Both the position numbers and the translations under genes were made by a program. From assembly GCA_028551475.1 (NCBI GenBank), contig CM052357.1, positions 14,245,931 to 14,309,930 of the forward strand: a DNA stretch of 64,000 nucleotides, read 5' to 3'. Shown in pieces: positions 61,541 to 64,000 of this stretch; the first letter of the stretch is position 1; each line of letters begins with the position of its first letter. The stretch comes from Casuarina equisetifolia (Eukaryota; Streptophyta; Magnoliopsida; Fagales; Casuarinaceae). The notes beneath the pieces were generated by a model, which was given only the letters and a program-made list of their open reading frames with translations, had not been told where the DNA came from and made no database searches.

Positions 61541-61918
61541 TGATCTAGTAAAGCACTCAAGAAGCACAAAATAGAGGGAAATCGGGTAGAACCTCCCTTG
61601 TAAATTGGCATAAATTCTTGAATATAGCAACACTTCTCAAACAAGTCCTTAACACAAATACAACAACACTGTCTGCACTTCAATTAAGCTACACTATCGA
61701 CTACAACAACTATTACAAGCTAACTACAAATAGCTACAATTACACTACGTGTTAAGGAAGAGACACAAGAACAAGGGTTTCTAGTTGCCCCCTTCTCTTC
61801 TCTGCTCATGCCGTTTTCTCTTCCGCTTGCTATGTAATTCCTTTGCTACACCTTACATGAGTGTCTCTTCTGCCCTTACTAAGCCATGTGCCTTTAGTCT
61901 CTAGGAGGGATCCTAACA
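61541..61918 (-). repeat. 5' LTR of the Gypsy element (378 bp)
   Basis: The plus strand runs TGATCTAGTAAAGCAC to GGATCCTAACA. It is intact and uninterrupted, and differs from the other LTR by many small changes. Confidence 0.88.
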
Positions 61919-62764
61919 TCTTTAATGAAATATGAACTTTCAGGTTTTGAATCCCTCAATTTTGTTCCCCCTTTTTCTTTCCTTGAAATGGGTCATGAAG
62001 AACTTCAAGGGTCGCTTCTTTTTCTCCATGAATCACTTGAATCAATCCAATATGGGTTTTACAGATTAGATTCTTTTGTTCAAAAATTGTCCCGGGTTAT
62101 AGCTTGTCTCATCATCATGTTGCTCAGATTTAGCTTAGGAGTGCTTGTCGGGTCCCACATGATTTTGCACAAAATCGAATCACACAAGAGAATCGAGTTC
62201 AGAGGATGGGTTGTAGTTTGGTGCTAGGTCGCATGCACATGGTTTCTTAGCTTAAGGGGTTTGGGCATCGTGGGCAGAAACTGGATCATGGTCTACATTT
62301 TGAATGGGTCTTTGGTTTGAACACTAAGTAGGCCATTTGTGCTATCCAGATTTAGGCCACTATTTTTGGTCCTCTCAAAGATCATTGTCCTTACAAAATT
62401 TTTATATATTGTCTTTTTTATATAAATAATAACAAGAATATTTTCTCACTTATTTTTTTCTTTTTGTAAACAAAGTAAGATAATAAAATATATACATATA
62501 TAAAAATCGACTACTTTATAATATCATTAATTAATATTATAATATTTATTTTTTTTACTTCTTATATTTACTTGGCATGCCAAAAACATGAAAAATATTT
62601 TTATATAAGCACAAAAAACATTTTGTCATTTCAACCTTTGTTTGAAACAATATTTTATATTATTCAATGACCATTTACTTCTTCAAGGATGCTGTCGAAA
62701 TTTATTTTTCATCTATAGCTAGAAATAAAATTAAGTCGAGTGAAATCATCCACATTTTGTCATG
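61919..62764. other. AT-rich flank, no gene recognised
   Basis: A 100-codon plus-strand frame (61925-62227, starting MKYELSGFESLNFVPP) has no recognisable family. The rest is AT-rich with no supported feature. Confidence 0.5.
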
Positions 62765-63662
62765 TTTAGGTATAACAAACCTACTTAGTTCATTAATTTA
62801 CTATATCTCTATATGTGAATTGAAACAAATCAAATGCATTAGGATCTATAAACATTCCTAGTTTACATCGAAAGTAACATAAACAATATAATATATGTCT
62901 ATCCATATTTAATTTATGGTTACACATTACAAGAAGTAACTGCATATCATCTCATGCTGGTCTCAAACATGCAAATAAGATTATTTAAGTGGTAGCTAAT
63001 CACTTAAAAGTATTAAACACAGTAATATGTAATTTCACATAAACAAGATATCTTACAAAACAAAACAATCATAAAATTCATACCATCATAATTAGGTTAC
63101 ACCGTAATTTTAACAAAAGTAAACAAAAGCATAAATAAAATTGGGAAAGATAATAATAGGAAATAAAGAAGTTATCTTGAATCCAAGAACAAAATATCTG
63201 CCATTCTTTTTGTCTTCTCTCTAAGAAAACCTTGAATTCCTAGCCTCTTTCTTGAGTTATGCTCAATTTCCTCGCTCCTTCTCTTAAATAAAGTTTAGGT
63301 TTAAACCTATTTCCTATCCTAGTAGAAGTGGATTTTGGATATATGAAACAATTAGGTTTTGAACTCCTAATATGATAAGGTTTTCTAATTATTTAAAAAA
63401 CTCAATAACAATAAAGAATCTAATAACAATCATCCAAAACGTAAGCTCATCTTGATTTTCTTAATCTTGATATTTTGACCATATTTTGTCATATAATAAG
63501 CATAAGGTTCTTCATACTTGTTCTTTTTCTCCATCCCTTCTCATTCTATGAAAACAAAACAAATTTAAGTACATAGGGAGGAATTCAAATATTTTCTCAT
63601 AAGCATGTCATTATTTATTACCTAAAAATAGGTAAAATAACTTTATAAAAATAGAGTTATCA
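62765..63662 (-). mobile_element. Truncated second copy of the 54489-type LTR-like repeat, inverted
   Basis: Read on the minus strand from 63662 it starts TGATAACTCTATTTTTATAA and follows the same order as the 54489-56426 insertion (5' block, then one copy of the duplicated block, then the start of the 3' block). Similarity ends near 62765. It has no clpP fragment and no internal duplication, which shows the ancestral arrangement. Confidence 0.82.
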
Positions 63663-64000
63663 CTACAATTTTTTTTTGTTTTGAAATGTTTATTGCATAA
63701 AACATAACTTAAAAGAATCCATGTTCAATTAAACTAATCATCACAAGTAATGAATTGTTACATATTTGACATTAGTTTATATCCTCCAATTGTTTTTAAA
63801 TATTAAATGATTTGGTAATGTTTGAAGACCTTAGAGTTTTGTGATAGGAGGAAAAATGAGTACTTGTGGTGTGTCCAAGAGAGGAAACCAAATGTATGTA
63901 TCGGTTGGTATATATTATTGAAGTGGAGAAATGTTTAGTTCAATAATAAACAAGTATTATTTGGAATTTTTTGGTCAAGTATGCGTGAGTGGTGGGCAAG
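63663..64000. other. AT-rich right edge, nothing recognised
   Basis: No open frame, repeat array or RNA gene could be supported in these bases. Confidence 0.6.

Larger units (their letters stand above)
52976..61918 (-). mobile_element. Chromodomain-type Gypsy LTR retrotransposon, degenerate, with three nested insertions
   Basis: LTRs at 61541-61918 (5') and 52976-54034 (3', split by an insertion) share TGATCTAGTAAAGCAC...GGATCCTAACA on the plus strand, so the element reads right to left. The internal region in minus order is gag (60268-59753), reverse transcriptase/RNase H (about 59500-58600), integrase (about 57009-56794) and a chromodomain-like end (about 54375-54050). A polypurine tract (GAAAGGGTAAGGA) precedes the 3' LTR. 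Removing 674 bp and its 5-bp duplication from the left LTR leaves 380 bp, matching the 378-bp right LTR. No matching target-site duplication was found at the outer ends. Stops and shifts occur throughout. Confidence 0.9.

Overview
The window is plant nuclear DNA. The genes are split by AT-rich introns with GT..AG borders, between stretches of old, stop-ridden LTR retrotransposons. The gene content (IQM calmodulin-binding protein, plastid homogentisate solanesyltransferase, eIF3c, a NOM1-type MIF4G/MA3 protein, RPS28) and the exon structures indicate a eudicot, probably woody. I cannot name the species from sequence alone.

Layout. 1-1933: 5' end of a decayed Copia element on the minus strand (gag, primer-binding site, LTR). 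3304-8802: a nearly whole but dead Tnt1-like Copia element on the plus strand with two diverged LTRs. 8803-13100: AT-rich intergenic DNA with two GC-rich islands of unknown origin. 13150-17200: IQM gene (plus, 8 coding exons, 587 aa) with a leader that can encode a uORF overlapping the main start. 18418-23246: homogentisate solanesyltransferase (minus, 10 exons, 390 aa). 23748-29268: a TRAF-type zinc-finger gene (plus, 390 aa) starting head-to-head with it. 31062-35020: an eIF3c copy (minus) whose 934-codon frame and splice sites are intact except for three in-frame nonsense codons. 36036-36240: a broken, intron-containing duplicate of part of the RPS28 gene. 37638-46243: a NOM1-like MIF4G/MA3 gene (plus, 11 exons) that lacks a recognisable first exon. 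48600-50446: the intact RPS28 gene with a long 5' UTR intron. 51272-51310: a 5'-half tRNA-Ala relic. 52976-61918: a decayed chromodomain-type Gypsy element (minus) carrying three nested insertions with target-site duplications. One of these holds a 210-bp plastid clpP-like fragment between 0.48-kb direct repeats. A second, truncated copy of that inserted repeat lies inverted at 62765-63662.

The genes do not form a pathway or operon; they are independent housekeeping loci (plastoquinone synthesis, translation, ribosome biogenesis, calcium signalling). I found no new multi-gene system. The observations most worth following are the clpP capture, the nonsense-only eIF3c copy, the rearranged 35-37.6 kb interval that joins a dead eIF3c, a dead RPS28 copy and a headless NOM1 gene, and the overlapping uORF of the IQM gene. 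Exon borders were read by eye from splice consensus, frame continuity and recalled family proteins; no alignment was run.
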